The notes beneath the pieces are model-generated. The model saw only the letters and a program-made list of their open reading frames with translations. It searched no databases and had not been told where the DNA came from. From Oxalobacter formigenes (GTDB lineage Bacteria; Pseudomonadota; Gammaproteobacteria; Burkholderiales; Burkholderiaceae_D), in NCBI RefSeq assembly GCF_002127965.1, contig NZ_CP018787.1, positions 62,001 through 126,000 of the forward strand: DNA of 64,000 nucleotides. The letters are read 5' to 3'. The position numbers and the translations under genes were made by a program. Below are positions 48,600 to 58,516 of this stretch, one piece after another. Positions within the stretch are counted from its first letter, which is position 1. The number at the start of each line of letters is the position of its first letter.

Positions 48600-49729
48600 A
48601 AATCCCCCTGTTTCAGTTTCGGATCAAGCGCGTCCCTCAATCCATCGGTAAACAATGACAGCGCCGTTACCAGAATCGCCATGGATATCGTCACGGCAAC
48701 GAGTTGCCACCATTTGCCGAGAATAAGCTCGTTCTGTGCTTCGTTCAGCATGCTTCCCCATGATACGACCCCGACCGGAACACCGAACCCCAGAAAACTC
48801 AGAATAACTTCTGACTTGATGAAACCGACTGAGAGGATCGACATCTGGACAAGCGATATATGGCTGACGTTCGGAAAAATATGGACGAACATCCTTCGCC
48901 AGTTGGACGCGCCGATCGTGTTGGCCGCCAGAACGTATTCACGTTCCTTGTGCTTGATGTATTCTGCCCTGACAAGACGGAACACGCCAGTCCAGCCAGT
49001 CAGACCGAGAATCAGGATGATAGTAAGCACTCCCTTGCTTTGGAGGACAGCAGCCACCGCCAGAATCAGGAGAAGATAGGGAATCGATGTGAAGACGTTA
49101 TAAAACCAGTTCAGAAAATCGTCTATCCAGCCGCCGAAATACCCGGCGAATGCCCCGAGAAAAGTCCCCAGCACGGTGGCGACAAATGCGGCAATCAGAC
49201 CGACCAGAATGGACGTTTCCGATCCCTTGACCGTTTTCTTGATAATGTCATGTCCCCATTTGTCCGCGCCGAACGGAAGGGTTTTCAAGCGGCCGGAGTC
49301 GTCGGAAACAGCTGTTTCTTCCAAGCTTTGCTGGCTGCGGATTTCATCCATTTCCGTTTTCAGCGGGTCTTCGATGCCGTAGGTTTCGGTGGAAGGCTGT
49401 CCTTTTGAGACTTCCTTTCTCAAATCGCGGATGATATCTTTCAGGGGATCGACCGGATTTTCCGGGGGAATTTCACGCACCGGCACGGCATCTGTTTCTG
49501 CCAATTCATCAGCAGTATAGCTCGATTGGCTACCGACAAAATCAGGAGGAGCGTAGTGAACGCCCACTTCTTTCGACCAGTCGGATGCAACGAACCCGGA
49601 TGCAGAGAAAACCAGCAATCCCAGAAACAGGACGACGATACCCAGAGAAAACATGGCAAGCCGGTCTGCTTTCAGACGCTTCCATGTCAATGCCCACAAT
49701 CCTTCGGATGAAATCGACTGATTCGCCAT
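48596..49729 (-). CDS. Peptide ABC transporter permease (DppC/YejE type)
   Basis: One of two inner-membrane subunits of the peptide importer, 377 residues. TM1 lies at about 27-47; a periplasmic loop of about 120 residues (with FVGSQSSYTADELAETDAV) follows, then FGADKWGHDIIKK and the BPD transport core with the EAA loop (EYVLAANTIGASNWRRMFVH). The long loop resembles the YejE subtype, longer than DppC. I start at the ATG at 49729; a GTG at 49738 would overlap the upstream stop. Confidence 0.9.
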   Translation of the reverse strand: MANQSISSEGLWALTWKRLKADRLAMFSLGIVVLFLGLLVFSASGFVASDWSKEVGVHYAPPDFVGSQSSYTADELAETDAVPVREIPPENPVDPLKDIIRDLRKEVSKGQPSTETYGIEDPLKTEMDEIRSQQSLEETAVSDDSGRLKTLPFGADKWGHDIIKKTVKGSETSILVGLIAAFVATVLGTFLGAFAGYFGGWIDDFLNWFYNVFTSIPYLLLILAVAAVLQSKGVLTIILILGLTGWTGVFRLVRAEYIKHKEREYVLAANTIGASNWRRMFVHIFPNVSHISLVQMSILSVGFIKSEVILSFLGFGVPVGVVSWGSMLNEAQNELILGKWWQLVAVTISMAILVTALSLFTDGLRDALDPKLKQGDL

Positions 49730-49734
49730 GACAT

Positions 49735-50673
49735 TCACCGCAAGCGGACACGCGGATCGATCTTCTGATAAAGCAGATCCGCCAACAGATTGAAGAACAT
49801 CGTCGCTATCGCAACATAGACGGTAATCGCCTTGATTACCGGGAAGTCACTCCGTTCAACAGCCAGAATGATTTCACGGCCGATCCCCGGTATCGAAAAG
49901 AAGCGCTCGACCAGAAAAGCGCCGATCAATAAAGACGGCAGATTCGACATCACGTAGGTAATGATGGGAATCGTCGCATTGCGCAAGACGTGAACCCATA
50001 AAATCCGTTTTTCCGACAATCCCTTGGCTCTTGCCGTGCGGACGTAATCCTGACCGATTTCGTCAAGCATGAATGTTCTGTACAGACGCAAATTGGGTGC
50101 AATGCTGACGACAAGCAGAATCAGGATCGGAAGCGAAGAATATTTGAAAAGATCCTGAACCCAGTTTTCACCCCAGCCCTGCACGGGAAACCACCCCAGT
50201 TTATAGGCGAGCAGATACTGGAAAACGATGATGTAAACCAAAATACTGACCGACATGCCGACTGTACAGACGATCATGATCATCCTGTCGGTTAACGATC
50301 CACGAACGTAGGCAACGGCCAGTCCCAGCGCGATGGCGAGGCCGGTTTCAAGAAAGGTCAGCGGAATCAAAAGCGTCAGCGAAGGCCCGAGTCTTGAGAG
50401 CAGAATGCTCGAAACCGATTCACCCGTACTCCAGCTGTTGCCGAAATCGAAACAGATTGTCTGTTTCAGGAATATCCACAGCTGCACGTAAACAGGTTCG
50501 TCTATCCCGAGCTGGTGCCGGATATTGGCAATCTGTTCCGGATTGGAAATTTTACCCGCCAGTACATAGGCCGGGTCGCCGCCGACCCAGTTAAACAGAA
50601 AGAAAACCAGCAACAATACCCCCAGTATGGTCGGTATCATCTGCCAGAGGCGTCGAATCAGATAGGAAAACAT
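49735..50673 (-). CDS. Peptide ABC transporter permease (DppB type)
   Basis: The other membrane subunit of the importer, 312 residues, six predicted spans. The N-terminal pattern MFSYLIRRLWQMIPTILGVL and the EAA loop (DYVRTARAKGLSEKRILWVH) are typical. It follows the M3 peptidase gene by 80 bases and almost touches the second permease. Confidence 0.93.
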   Translation of the reverse strand: MFSYLIRRLWQMIPTILGVLLLVFFLFNWVGGDPAYVLAGKISNPEQIANIRHQLGIDEPVYVQLWIFLKQTICFDFGNSWSTGESVSSILLSRLGPSLTLLIPLTFLETGLAIALGLAVAYVRGSLTDRMIMIVCTVGMSVSILVYIIVFQYLLAYKLGWFPVQGWGENWVQDLFKYSSLPILILLVVSIAPNLRLYRTFMLDEIGQDYVRTARAKGLSEKRILWVHVLRNATIPIITYVMSNLPSLLIGAFLVERFFSIPGIGREIILAVERSDFPVIKAITVYVAIATMFFNLLADLLYQKIDPRVRLR

Positions 50674-50753
50674 GTTGTGCGACAGTCCTGTTCAGCGAAT
50701 AATGCGTCCTTCACAAAATAACGCGACCGTTTTTGCATCACGGCCGCGCCATT

Positions 50754-52775
50754 TCATTTCTTGCCCGATGCATTGCCACTGATGTCTTCATAAAAAGCGG
50801 TACTGTCCGGGGCACGTCCCAGAAAATACCTGACCATCCTGTCGGCAGGCAATTCACTGCCCTTTTCCAGAATCGTTTTTCTGTAAAACTGTCCGACTTG
50901 TGGGTCCATCAGGTTGCCGTTGAAACGGGACAGCATATCCAAAGCCAGAACTTTCGACCAGAGATAGCCGTAGTATCCTGCCGAATAACCGCTGACGACA
51001 TGGCTGAACTGTCCCGGAAATTGCGTACCCGGATCGTAACCCTGAACCGTATCGCCTTCCATTTCCATCCATGTCTTCATGACATCGCCCGGCTTGTCGC
51101 TGTGCAAGGCCATGTCATATTTGGCGTACAGAACCTGACGGGAATACAGGATACCCTGACCGAATTTTCGGGATTCATTCAGGCGTTTCAACATATCCGC
51201 ATCAACTGTCGGACAAGCGTTCGTGCAATACGCCGGCAGGGTGGAAAGCGCCTCGTAATTGTGTGCCCATTCCTCATACATCTGGGAAGGAGCCTCGACA
51301 AAGTCCCTTTCCACGCTGGTACCTGCCTGATCGACATAACGCGTATTGGACAAGACACCATGCAGGACGTGTCCGAACTCATGAAGCATTGTTTCCAGCT
51401 CGTCCAGATCCAGCCCATTGCGGTTGAAATTGGCGACCAGAACCGAAATCGGCTGACGGTTTTCCGTGGTGCTCGATCCCTGAACCGGGAAAGCCGCCGC
51501 ATGTCCATACTTGCCATCGCGCGGGAAAATATCGAGATAAATGCCACCGAGCTGTTTGCCTGAAGCCTTGTCGATCACATCGTAATAAACGACATCCGAA
51601 TGCCAGACCGGAACGTCGGCTTTTTTGAATTCAATGCCGTACAGCTTGCCGGACAATCCCATGACCCAGTCCATCGAAGCCTGCGTCGGAAAGTATTGGC
51701 GCAATTTGTTCTGGTCGATGTTATAGCGTGCTTCCTTGACCCTTTGCTGCCAGTAATTGGTATCCCAGTGCTTGATTTCAGATTCCGAGAAAAGGATGCC
51801 GCGCTGTTGTGCCTTGAAAGCCCGCAATTCATCCAGTTCCTTTTTCTCGGCAGGGACGACGATCTCCTGGACATTGTCCAGAAACTTGTTGACCGGCCCC
51901 GGTTTTTTCGCCATCCGCCTGCGCAAGGCAAAATCGGCATAGCTGCGATATCCGGAAAGCACGGCCATTTCATGTCTCAAATTGACCGCTTCCTGCAACA
52001 GCTGGATATTGGCAGGCGTGCCACGATTGATGAATGCAAAACGATAGCGTTCCCGTGCCTTGTCGTTATCCGCATACTGCATGAAAGGAATGTATTCGGG
52101 ATAGGAAAAACCGAGCAGATAATTGCCTTTACCGTCGCGCTGGATATTGGCCAGGTATTCTTTCGACAAGCCCTGCATCTCTTCGGGCGAAAAAACCAGT
52201 TTTGTCTTGTTGTCGCGTATATTGCGCGAAAATTCCTGATCGATTTCCGTCAGTCTTTCCAGTATCTCTTTCACCCGGTTACGTTTGTCTGCCGAAAGCG
52301 AAACACCGGCATCCTCATAGGCGCTGACGATGTCCTGCCGCAATTTCCGTTCTTCGTCGTCGTTCACCCGCATGATGCGCATGTTCCGGTAAAGTTTTTC
52401 ATTCTGGAACATGTCGGTGATGAAACGCTGCACGTTCATGGAACAGGCATCGGCATTTTTCCGGACACTGGCGTCCGGTGACACCTGGCTTAAGAGCGCC
52501 ATCGGCCCCTGCAGATTTTCCACTGCGATCTGAAGACTGTTCCAGCCCTTCAGGAATTCGGCTGCACCTTCCTCGGACTGCGATTGTATTTTTTCCAGAG
52601 CAGAGATTTGCTGGCCCAGATCGCTCAGCCCCTGCTGGCAACGCGGCCCGATTTCATCGGCCGACGGTAAAGGCAAAACAGGACGATCCGTGGAAGCCAA
52701 AGCGGGAATGGAAACAGTCAGTGCCAGAGATACGGCACAGACGAGAGACTTGAAAACAGGAACTTTTTTCTTCAT
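50754..52775 (-). CDS. Exported M3-family oligopeptidase
   Basis: A 673-residue zinc metallopeptidase of family M3 (thimet oligopeptidase/Dcp/OpdA clan). The zinc motif HEFGH is at 465-469, with the third ligand glutamate in the following FVEAPSQMYEEWA. Unlike cytosolic Dcp and OpdA it has a clear signal peptide (about 1-27, ending ALA), so it should act in the periplasm. It lies between the binding protein and the permeases of a peptide importer, which suggests it cuts peptides before or during uptake. Confidence 0.92.
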   Translation of the reverse strand: MKKKVPVFKSLVCAVSLALTVSIPALASTDRPVLPLPSADEIGPRCQQGLSDLGQQISALEKIQSQSEEGAAEFLKGWNSLQIAVENLQGPMALLSQVSPDASVRKNADACSMNVQRFITDMFQNEKLYRNMRIMRVNDDEERKLRQDIVSAYEDAGVSLSADKRNRVKEILERLTEIDQEFSRNIRDNKTKLVFSPEEMQGLSKEYLANIQRDGKGNYLLGFSYPEYIPFMQYADNDKARERYRFAFINRGTPANIQLLQEAVNLRHEMAVLSGYRSYADFALRRRMAKKPGPVNKFLDNVQEIVVPAEKKELDELRAFKAQQRGILFSESEIKHWDTNYWQQRVKEARYNIDQNKLRQYFPTQASMDWVMGLSGKLYGIEFKKADVPVWHSDVVYYDVIDKASGKQLGGIYLDIFPRDGKYGHAAAFPVQGSSTTENRQPISVLVANFNRNGLDLDELETMLHEFGHVLHGVLSNTRYVDQAGTSVERDFVEAPSQMYEEWAHNYEALSTLPAYCTNACPTVDADMLKRLNESRKFGQGILYSRQVLYAKYDMALHSDKPGDVMKTWMEMEGDTVQGYDPGTQFPGQFSHVVSGYSAGYYGYLWSKVLALDMLSRFNGNLMDPQVGQFYRKTILEKGSELPADRMVRYFLGRAPDSTAFYEDISGNASGKK

Positions 52776-52832
52776 GGTTTCTAAAACTCTTTAGGTTCGA
52801 AGAGGCAATAATAGACCGTTATAACGGCAAAC

Positions 52833-54620
52833 TCACCTTTTGTCATTGTCGATATCGATATATATCCATTCATTATGCATGACTGGATGCTTCTTGTAAC
52901 CGATCACGTAGGGTTGCAAGAGCATATTCCGGTATCGGGCATAACCGATACGTGTTGGCGCATATACTTCCAGAAGTCGCGTCATCTTGTGATAAAGAAG
53001 ATCTCTTTCATGTCCGTCCGGCAACGCAACCGATTGCTCATACAAGCGATCATACTGTGGAATTCTGGTGCAGCCGTTGTTGCTTTGTCCGGTATGTGGG
53101 CCATAGAACAATTGCATGAAATTGCTGCCGTCTGGATAATCCGCAATCCACGGACTCGTCCGCATCATCAGCCGACACTGTTTTTCGGCTTTTAACAGAT
53201 CAGGGAAAAGCCGCTTGTCGCTCTGCATCTTGATGCCCAGTTTGTCGAACGTCTTTTTCCACATCTCGAGCTGTTGCTGCCCGGTAGAATCCGCCCGGGC
53301 CGAAAAAACGATCACCAGAGGTTTTCCGTTCGGCATTCGACGATATCCATCTGCCCCTTTTTTATAACCGAATTTGTCCAGCAAGGCATTGGCGATTTTC
53401 GGCTCATAACGGACGCTGCTTTTATATTTGGCATCATGCCCGATAATACCGGGTGGTATGGGATATTCCAACGGAATGGCTTCACCGTTCCAGACAACAT
53501 TGATTTCTTCTTTCACGTTATGCGCCATGGCAATCGCACGCCTCAATGCGATTTTCTCTTTCGAGAGACCACCGACGACCTCATTTTGCATATTGAAATA
53601 GAACTGGGAAAGTTCCGGTTCGATAATTCGTGAGAGCCGGACACCTTTCGATGCCAGTTCCGGCCTTAAATGCCCTTTTTCAAGCGCTCTCGGAGCCAGT
53701 GGACCGTCCAGATTGAAAAGGTCGACCTCACGGTTTTCAAACGCCAGCCATCTCGACTGGTCCTCCGGGATAACGGCAATCTCGACACGCCCGATCTGCG
53801 GCATCCGTTTGCCCTTCATTTCTTCGACGATCCGTTTGTCTTCCGGATCGCTTCCTGCCCTGAAATCCCAGATAAACCCCCTGTAAGCAGGATTGGCATC
53901 CAGAATCATCTTTGAACCCCGTTGCCACTCGGTCAGGACATAAGGGCCTGTTCCCACCGGGTGTGCCATGATCTGTCCATTGCCATCCGTGTATTTGTCG
54001 ACAATTTCATGAGCGACAGCACTTGTCGGATAATGGGCCAGTACATGAGTCAGGTTATAGTCCGGTTTGTTTAAATGAATTCTGAATGTATACCGATCGA
54101 CCAGTTCGAGCCCGCGAATTGGTTTTGCATAGTCCAGATGTCCTGTTTTTCTGGCCTGTTTTGCCAGCGCATCCAGACCAATGACTTTTCCTTCCAGAAG
54201 CCAACCCCAGGTCGATCTTACCGCCGGATCCATGAGGCGTTTGAGAGAATAGATGTAATCCGACGCCGTCAATTCCCTTTTTTTTCCACCAAAAGCAGAA
54301 TCGTCCGTAAAGTAAATGCCTTTTTTCAGCGTGATGGTATAGGTTTTTCCATGATTGCTTACGACAGGCATGGACGCGGCGGTTGATGGCACCAGTTTTG
54401 CCGGCCGTGCGAGATAATCGTATGCATAGAGGGTTTCATATATCGACCTGATCACTTGACCAGAATACATGTCATGGGCAACAGCGGGGTCAAACCCAGT
54501 CTCCGGCGAAGGAAAAACATAATGGAGTACCTTGTGCGAATCGGCCGCATGCACGAAAGGCAACACCATGCCAATAAATAATATCAACAATGATTTCTGG
54601 AATCGGCCAATAATGGACAT
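52833..54620 (-). CDS. Periplasmic peptide-binding protein of ABC importer
   Basis: The substrate-binding protein (SBP family 5), 595 residues from the ATG at 54620, with a signal peptide ending FVHA at about residue 26 and no lipobox. Features include FPSPETGFDPAVAHDMYSGQ and the C-terminal PWIADYPDGSNFMQLFYGP. It resembles the Yej/Opp group. An in-frame TTG 13 codons upstream is less likely. First gene of the five-gene leftward operon. Confidence 0.9.
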   Translation of the reverse strand: MSIIGRFQKSLLILFIGMVLPFVHAADSHKVLHYVFPSPETGFDPAVAHDMYSGQVIRSIYETLYAYDYLARPAKLVPSTAASMPVVSNHGKTYTITLKKGIYFTDDSAFGGKKRELTASDYIYSLKRLMDPAVRSTWGWLLEGKVIGLDALAKQARKTGHLDYAKPIRGLELVDRYTFRIHLNKPDYNLTHVLAHYPTSAVAHEIVDKYTDGNGQIMAHPVGTGPYVLTEWQRGSKMILDANPAYRGFIWDFRAGSDPEDKRIVEEMKGKRMPQIGRVEIAVIPEDQSRWLAFENREVDLFNLDGPLAPRALEKGHLRPELASKGVRLSRIIEPELSQFYFNMQNEVVGGLSKEKIALRRAIAMAHNVKEEINVVWNGEAIPLEYPIPPGIIGHDAKYKSSVRYEPKIANALLDKFGYKKGADGYRRMPNGKPLVIVFSARADSTGQQQLEMWKKTFDKLGIKMQSDKRLFPDLLKAEKQCRLMMRTSPWIADYPDGSNFMQLFYGPHTGQSNNGCTRIPQYDRLYEQSVALPDGHERDLLYHKMTRLLEVYAPTRIGYARYRNMLLQPYVIGYKKHPVMHNEWIYIDIDNDKR

Positions 54621-54814
54621 GTCAAAAAAATCAGCTTTTCTCTGGAAAAATTTTACCAAATCAATATTCTTTTATTTGAAACGACAAAAATTTAAATAAT
54701 GAAAAATAGTTAACCGATTTTTAATTCTTCAATCTTTTTTCAACATTCAGAAAAAAAAAGGTATAGTTAAAAGATTATTTGTCAGCTCAAAAGTTTTGTA
54801 ATTTTTTGAAACAA

Positions 54815-54839
54815 AATGAAATCGTTTTGAAATTTCATT
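54815..54839. promoter_or_regulatory. Inverted repeat in AT-rich divergent spacer
   Basis: AATGAAAT (54815-54822), nine bases, ATTTCATT (54832-54839): a perfect 8-bp inverted repeat. The 258-base spacer 54621-54878 is strongly AT-rich and must hold promoters for both the peptide operon and the parvulin gene, but I could not place a convincing -35/-10 pair. Confidence 0.4.
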
Positions 54840-54878
54840 CTATATTTTCTCACTGTATTGACTTTACTAGGAACTCTT

Positions 54879-55664
54879 ATGATTAAAAAAGCACTGGTTT
54901 TAAGCACTTTGTCGCTTTCTTTCGTTTCCTTTGCTGCATTCGCTCAAAACGTGGCTGTTGTAAATGGCAAGGCCATCCCATCCTCTTATTCCGATGAAGC
55001 GGTCAAGGAGGTCGTCAAACAGGGAGGAAAAGACACTCCTGAGTTGAGAAACAATATCAAGACTCAGCTAATTGTTGGCGAAGTACTGCTGCAGGAAGCT
55101 GAAAAACAGAACCTGGCATCAACCGACGCCGTCAAAAAACAGATGGAAATGGCAAGACGCTCCATCCTGATCGATACCTTAAGAAACAACTATGTCACGA
55201 AGAATCCGGTCAGCGACAATGAAGTCAAGGCCGAATACGACCGTCTTGTCAAAATGCAGAAAGGCCAGACGGAATATCACGTCAAGCACATTCTGGTCAA
55301 GGACAAGGCCACAGCCGACAGCATCATTAAACAGGTAAGCAAAAACCCAGCCAGCTTTGAAAAACTGGCACAGGAAAAATCCCTGGATAAGGCATCCGCT
55401 GCCCGGGGCGGCGACATGGGCTGGGCCACTGCTGGCGATCTCGTCAAGCCATTTTCCGATGCAATGGTATCGCTGAAAAAAGGCCAGGTCAGCAAGACCC
55501 CTGTTCAAACCGAATTCGGTTATCACATCATCAAGGTAGTCGATTCACAGAAAGTGAAAATCCCGACTTATGAACAGATCAAGCCTAAACTGAAAGCCTC
55601 CATGCAGTATAGAAAATGGCAGGAATATGAAATGGGCCTGATGAAAGAAGCGAAAATCCAGTAA
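54879..55664 (+). CDS. Periplasmic peptidyl-prolyl isomerase, parvulin type
   Basis: A 261-residue folding helper for exported proteins (PpiD/PrsA/SurA-like parvulin). A signal peptide covers 1-23 (ending AFA), then an N-terminal helical chaperone part and the parvulin domain at about 125-220 (EYHVKHILVK, GGDMGWA, TEFGYHIIKV). I start at the ATG at 54879, with TAGGAA ahead. It stands alone, with a terminator after it. Confidence 0.92.
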   Translation: MIKKALVLSTLSLSFVSFAAFAQNVAVVNGKAIPSSYSDEAVKEVVKQGGKDTPELRNNIKTQLIVGEVLLQEAEKQNLASTDAVKKQMEMARRSILIDTLRNNYVTKNPVSDNEVKAEYDRLVKMQKGQTEYHVKHILVKDKATADSIIKQVSKNPASFEKLAQEKSLDKASAARGGDMGWATAGDLVKPFSDAMVSLKKGQVSKTPVQTEFGYHIIKVVDSQKVKIPTYEQIKPKLKASMQYRKWQEYEMGLMKEAKIQ

Positions 55665-55679
55665 GTTTCTTCCTGAACA

Positions 55680-55711
55680 AAAAAACCAGCCTTCATTGAG
55701 GCTGGTTTTTT
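55680..55711. terminator. Terminator between parvulin and nudB genes
   Basis: A 13-bp perfect stem AAAAAACCAGCCT/AGGCTGGTTTTTT with a 6-base loop. T tracts on both strands suit its place between convergent genes. Confidence 0.93.
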
Positions 55712-55746
55712 ACATTCCCTTTTCGTCCGTCCTGCACTTCAGCATA

Positions 55747-56232
55747 TCATTTTACGTGCTCCGGCAAACGCAAAATGGCGTCTTTATTGGTATGGGAAAA
55801 GCATTTTTCCGCCGCTTCCCTGTATGGCAACCATATCGAATTCAAATGTTCCCTTGGCGCGAGTACCACCGGGAATTTTTCAGGAACCTGCAAACCGAAA
55901 ACATGTTCTGTATTTTCGGTAACTCCGGGTGCGAAACGATGTCTCCAGACCGAGAAAATTTCAAACACATTGTCGATTTTCCAGTCTTCGAGACAATCAA
56001 GAGACACTTCATGATCGGATACGCTTTGAACTGACTGGACAACCTTGATGCCGGTTTCTTCAAACACTTCCCTCACCGCCGTCTGTTCAAGCGGTTCCGA
56101 CAGCGAATCCCGCGAACCAGTCACCGATTGCCAGAACCCCGGGCGATCGGCACGCTCGATCAACAGGACATCCAGTTCTTTCGTGTAAATGACGACCAGA
56201 ACCGATTGTGGAATTTTGTAGTTCACGTTCAA
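55747..56232 (-). CDS. nudB: Dihydroneopterin triphosphate diphosphatase
   Basis: NudB removes pyrophosphate from dihydroneopterin triphosphate in folate synthesis. The 161-residue Nudix protein has the box between 39 and 62, ending REVFEETGI. The spacing from the first Gly to the next Glu is six residues, one more than the strict consensus, as I recall for betaproteobacterial NudB. It follows aspS by 35 bases. Confidence 0.85.
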   Translation of the reverse strand: MNVNYKIPQSVLVVIYTKELDVLLIERADRPGFWQSVTGSRDSLSEPLEQTAVREVFEETGIKVVQSVQSVSDHEVSLDCLEDWKIDNVFEIFSVWRHRFAPGVTENTEHVFGLQVPEKFPVVLAPREHLNSIWLPYREAAEKCFSHTNKDAILRLPEHVK

Positions 56233-56267
56233 GATGAAAGAAGGGAGCGTTCAAGCTCCCTTTCCTC

Positions 56268-58085
56268 TTAGGCTGGTTGAGTGGTTTCTATTTTTCTCAA
56301 GCGGATATGCAGTTCCTGCAACTGTTTTTCACCGACTTCAGACGGTGCCTGCGTCAACAGACATTGCGCACGCTGTGTTTTCGGGAATGCAATCACATCA
56401 CGAATGGAATCGGAGCGCGTCATCAGGGTTACCAGACGATCCAGACCGAAAGCCAGGCCACCATGTGGAGGGGCACCATACTGGAGCGCATCCAGCAGGA
56501 AGCCGAATTTTTCCTGTGCTTCGGTGTCACTGATCTTCAATGCCCTGAAAACCTTGCTCTGGACTTCTTCCTTGTGAATACGGATTGAACCGCCACCCAG
56601 TTCCCAACCATTCAGAACCATGTCATAAGCCTTGGAAAGGCAACGGCCCGGATCACTTTCAAGGTAGTCTTCATGACCGTCTTTTGGTGACGTGAACGGA
56701 TGATGGCAGGCAGCCCAGCGATTATCGCTTTCGCTGTATTCGAACATCGGGAAATCGATAACCCACAATGGAGCCCATGCTTCGTCGAACAGGCCGTTTG
56801 CATGACCGAAGTCGGAATAGCCGATTTTGTTTCTCAAGGCACCCATGGCATCGTTGACGACCCGTGCCTTGTCGGCACCGAAGAAAATCAGGTCGCCATT
56901 TTTGGCACCGGTGCGTTCAAGAATCTGTTTGATGGATTCTTCCGTCAGGTTCTTGACGATAGGCGATTGCAGGCCAGCCGCACCTTTTTCGATATCGTTA
57001 ACGCGGATATAGGCCAGACCTTTCGCGCCGTAGATACCGACGAACTGGGTATAGGAATCGATTTCCGAACGCGGCATGCCGGAACCTTCAGCGGAGCCAC
57101 CCGGAACGAGAAGGGCGACAACGCGACCGCCCTGCATGTTGGCGGCATTGGAAAATACCTTGAACGGCACGTCTTTCATGACGTCGGTCAGCTCGGTGAA
57201 TTCCAGTTTGACGCGCAGGTCGGGTTTGTCGGAACCATATTTGGCCATCGCCAGTTCATGCGTCATGACCGGGAATGGATTCGGCAAATCGACGTCCATC
57301 GTTTTCTTGAAGATGCCACGGATCATGTTTTCAAACAGATCGCGGATTTCCTGTTCTTCAACAAACGACATTTCGCAGTCGATCTGGGTAAACTCCGGCT
57401 GGCGGTCTGCACGCAAATCTTCGTCGCGGAAACATTTCGTGATCTGGTAATAACGGTCGAAACCGGCAACCATCAGCAACTGTTTGAACAGCTGTGGCGA
57501 TTGCGGCAAAGCGAAAAATTCACCCGGATTGACACGGGAAGGAACCAGATAATCGCGGGCACCTTCCGGTGTCGATTTCGTCAACATCGGTGTTTCGATA
57601 TCGATAAAGCCGTTTTCATCCAGATATTTGCGCGTTTCCATCGCAACCTTGTAACGCAAACGCAAATTGTTCTGCATTTGCGGACGGCGCAGATCGAGAA
57701 CACGGTGCGTCAGACGGGTCGTTTCGGAGAGGTGTTCATCATCCAGCTGGAACGGAGGGGTAACCGACGGATTCAGCACTTCCAGTTTTTCACAGAACAC
57801 TTCAATACGTCCCGAGGTCAGGTTTTCATTGACCGTGCCCTGTGGCCGTTCGCGAACGATACCGGTCACCTGAAGACAGAATTCGTTACGAACCGATTCA
57901 GCCACCTTGAAAACGTCCGGCCTGTCCGGATCGCAGACAACCTGAACCAGACCTTCACGGTCTCTCAAGTCGATAAATATGATCCCGCCATGATCACGGC
58001 GCCGGTGCACCCAGCCGCATAGTGTTACAGTCTGACCGAGCATCTTCTCGGTAGTAAGGCCACAATAATTTGTTCGCATGGACAT
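56268..58085 (-). CDS. aspS: Aspartyl-tRNA synthetase
   Basis: Class II synthetase charging tRNA-Asp (and tRNA-Asn if the enzyme is non-discriminating, not decidable here). The 605-residue protein has an OB-fold anticodon domain ([20 protein letters not shown]), motif 2 [18 protein letters not shown] and motif 3 [10 protein letters not shown], with the bacterial GAD insert between. I start at 58085 ([10 protein letters not shown]), the usual form in related bacteria. Confidence 0.96.
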   Translation of the reverse strand: MSMRTNYCGLTTEKMLGQTVTLCGWVHRRRDHGGIIFIDLRDREGLVQVVCDPDRPDVFKVAESVRNEFCLQVTGIVRERPQGTVNENLTSGRIEVFCEKLEVLNPSVTPPFQLDDEHLSETTRLTHRVLDLRRPQMQNNLRLRYKVAMETRKYLDENGFIDIETPMLTKSTPEGARDYLVPSRVNPGEFFALPQSPQLFKQLLMVAGFDRYYQITKCFRDEDLRADRQPEFTQIDCEMSFVEEQEIRDLFENMIRGIFKKTMDVDLPNPFPVMTHELAMAKYGSDKPDLRVKLEFTELTDVMKDVPFKVFSNAANMQGGRVVALLVPGGSAEGSGMPRSEIDSYTQFVGIYGAKGLAYIRVNDIEKGAAGLQSPIVKNLTEESIKQILERTGAKNGDLIFFGADKARVVNDAMGALRNKIGYSDFGHANGLFDEAWAPLWVIDFPMFEYSESDNRWAACHHPFTSPKDGHEDYLESDPGRCLSKAYDMVLNGWELGGGSIRIHKEEVQSKVFRALKISDTEAQEKFGFLLDALQYGAPPHGGLAFGLDRLVTLMTRSDSIRDVIAFPKTQRAQCLLTQAPSEVGEKQLQELHIRLRKIETTQPA

Positions 58086-58172
58086 AAATATCAACTTTTT
58101 ATCAATAAGGTTTCAACTTCAGGGCGATACCGGAAAACAGAACGCCCTTTCATATAATTCTGAAATCAGTTA

Positions 58173-58197
58173 GCAGGCCCGGTAAAAACGGACCTGC
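58173..58197 (-). other. Hairpin between fmdB and aspS
   Basis: A 9-bp stem (arms 58173-58181 and 58189-58197, one G-U pair in RNA) follows the fmdB stop with no T tract. It may set relative expression of the two genes. Confidence 0.4.
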
Positions 58198-58203
58198 CAT
58201 AAA

Positions 58204-58461
58204 TCAACCGCAAGATCCCGTGTCCGGATTACTCATGGGACAGCAACTGCAACCTGAACCTGCGGAATGATCACTGCCGCTGTTCTTGAAGTCGGTTTCA
58301 TACCAGCCGGATCCTTTCAGCTGAAACGATGCGCAGGTCAATTGTTTCTTGAAGCTCTCTTTACCGCAGGAAGGACAAATCGTAAGCGGTTGATCAGACA
58401 ATTTTTGCAGTACATCCTTGGAAAAACCGCAATCATCACAACGATAAGCATAAATTGGCAT
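58204..58461 (-). CDS. FmdB-family zinc ribbon protein
   Basis: An 85-residue protein with a zinc ribbon: C8/C11 and C29/C32, followed by LKGSGWYETDF. The tail is Ser/Gly/Cys-rich. The family is often found ahead of aspS in proteobacteria, as here; its role, possibly regulatory, is not established. GGAG precedes the start. Confidence 0.9.
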   Translation of the reverse strand: MPIYAYRCDDCGFSKDVLQKLSDQPLTICPSCGKESFKKQLTCASFQLKGSGWYETDFKNSGSDHSAGSGCSCCPMSNPDTGSCG

Positions 58462-58516
58462 TTTTTTACTCCAAAAACTCCCGAAATCCTGAAATTATAG
58501 TTCTTTTTAAAAAGAA

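Noticed and set aside
56700..58022. 440-residue open reading opposite aspS
   Set aside because: Antisense shadow of aspS.
58501..58516. 16-base palindrome TTCTTTTTAAAAAGAA after the symporter gene
   Set aside because: Perfect but made only of A/T runs with a weak central GC content and no T tract beyond it; not enough to call a terminator or operator.
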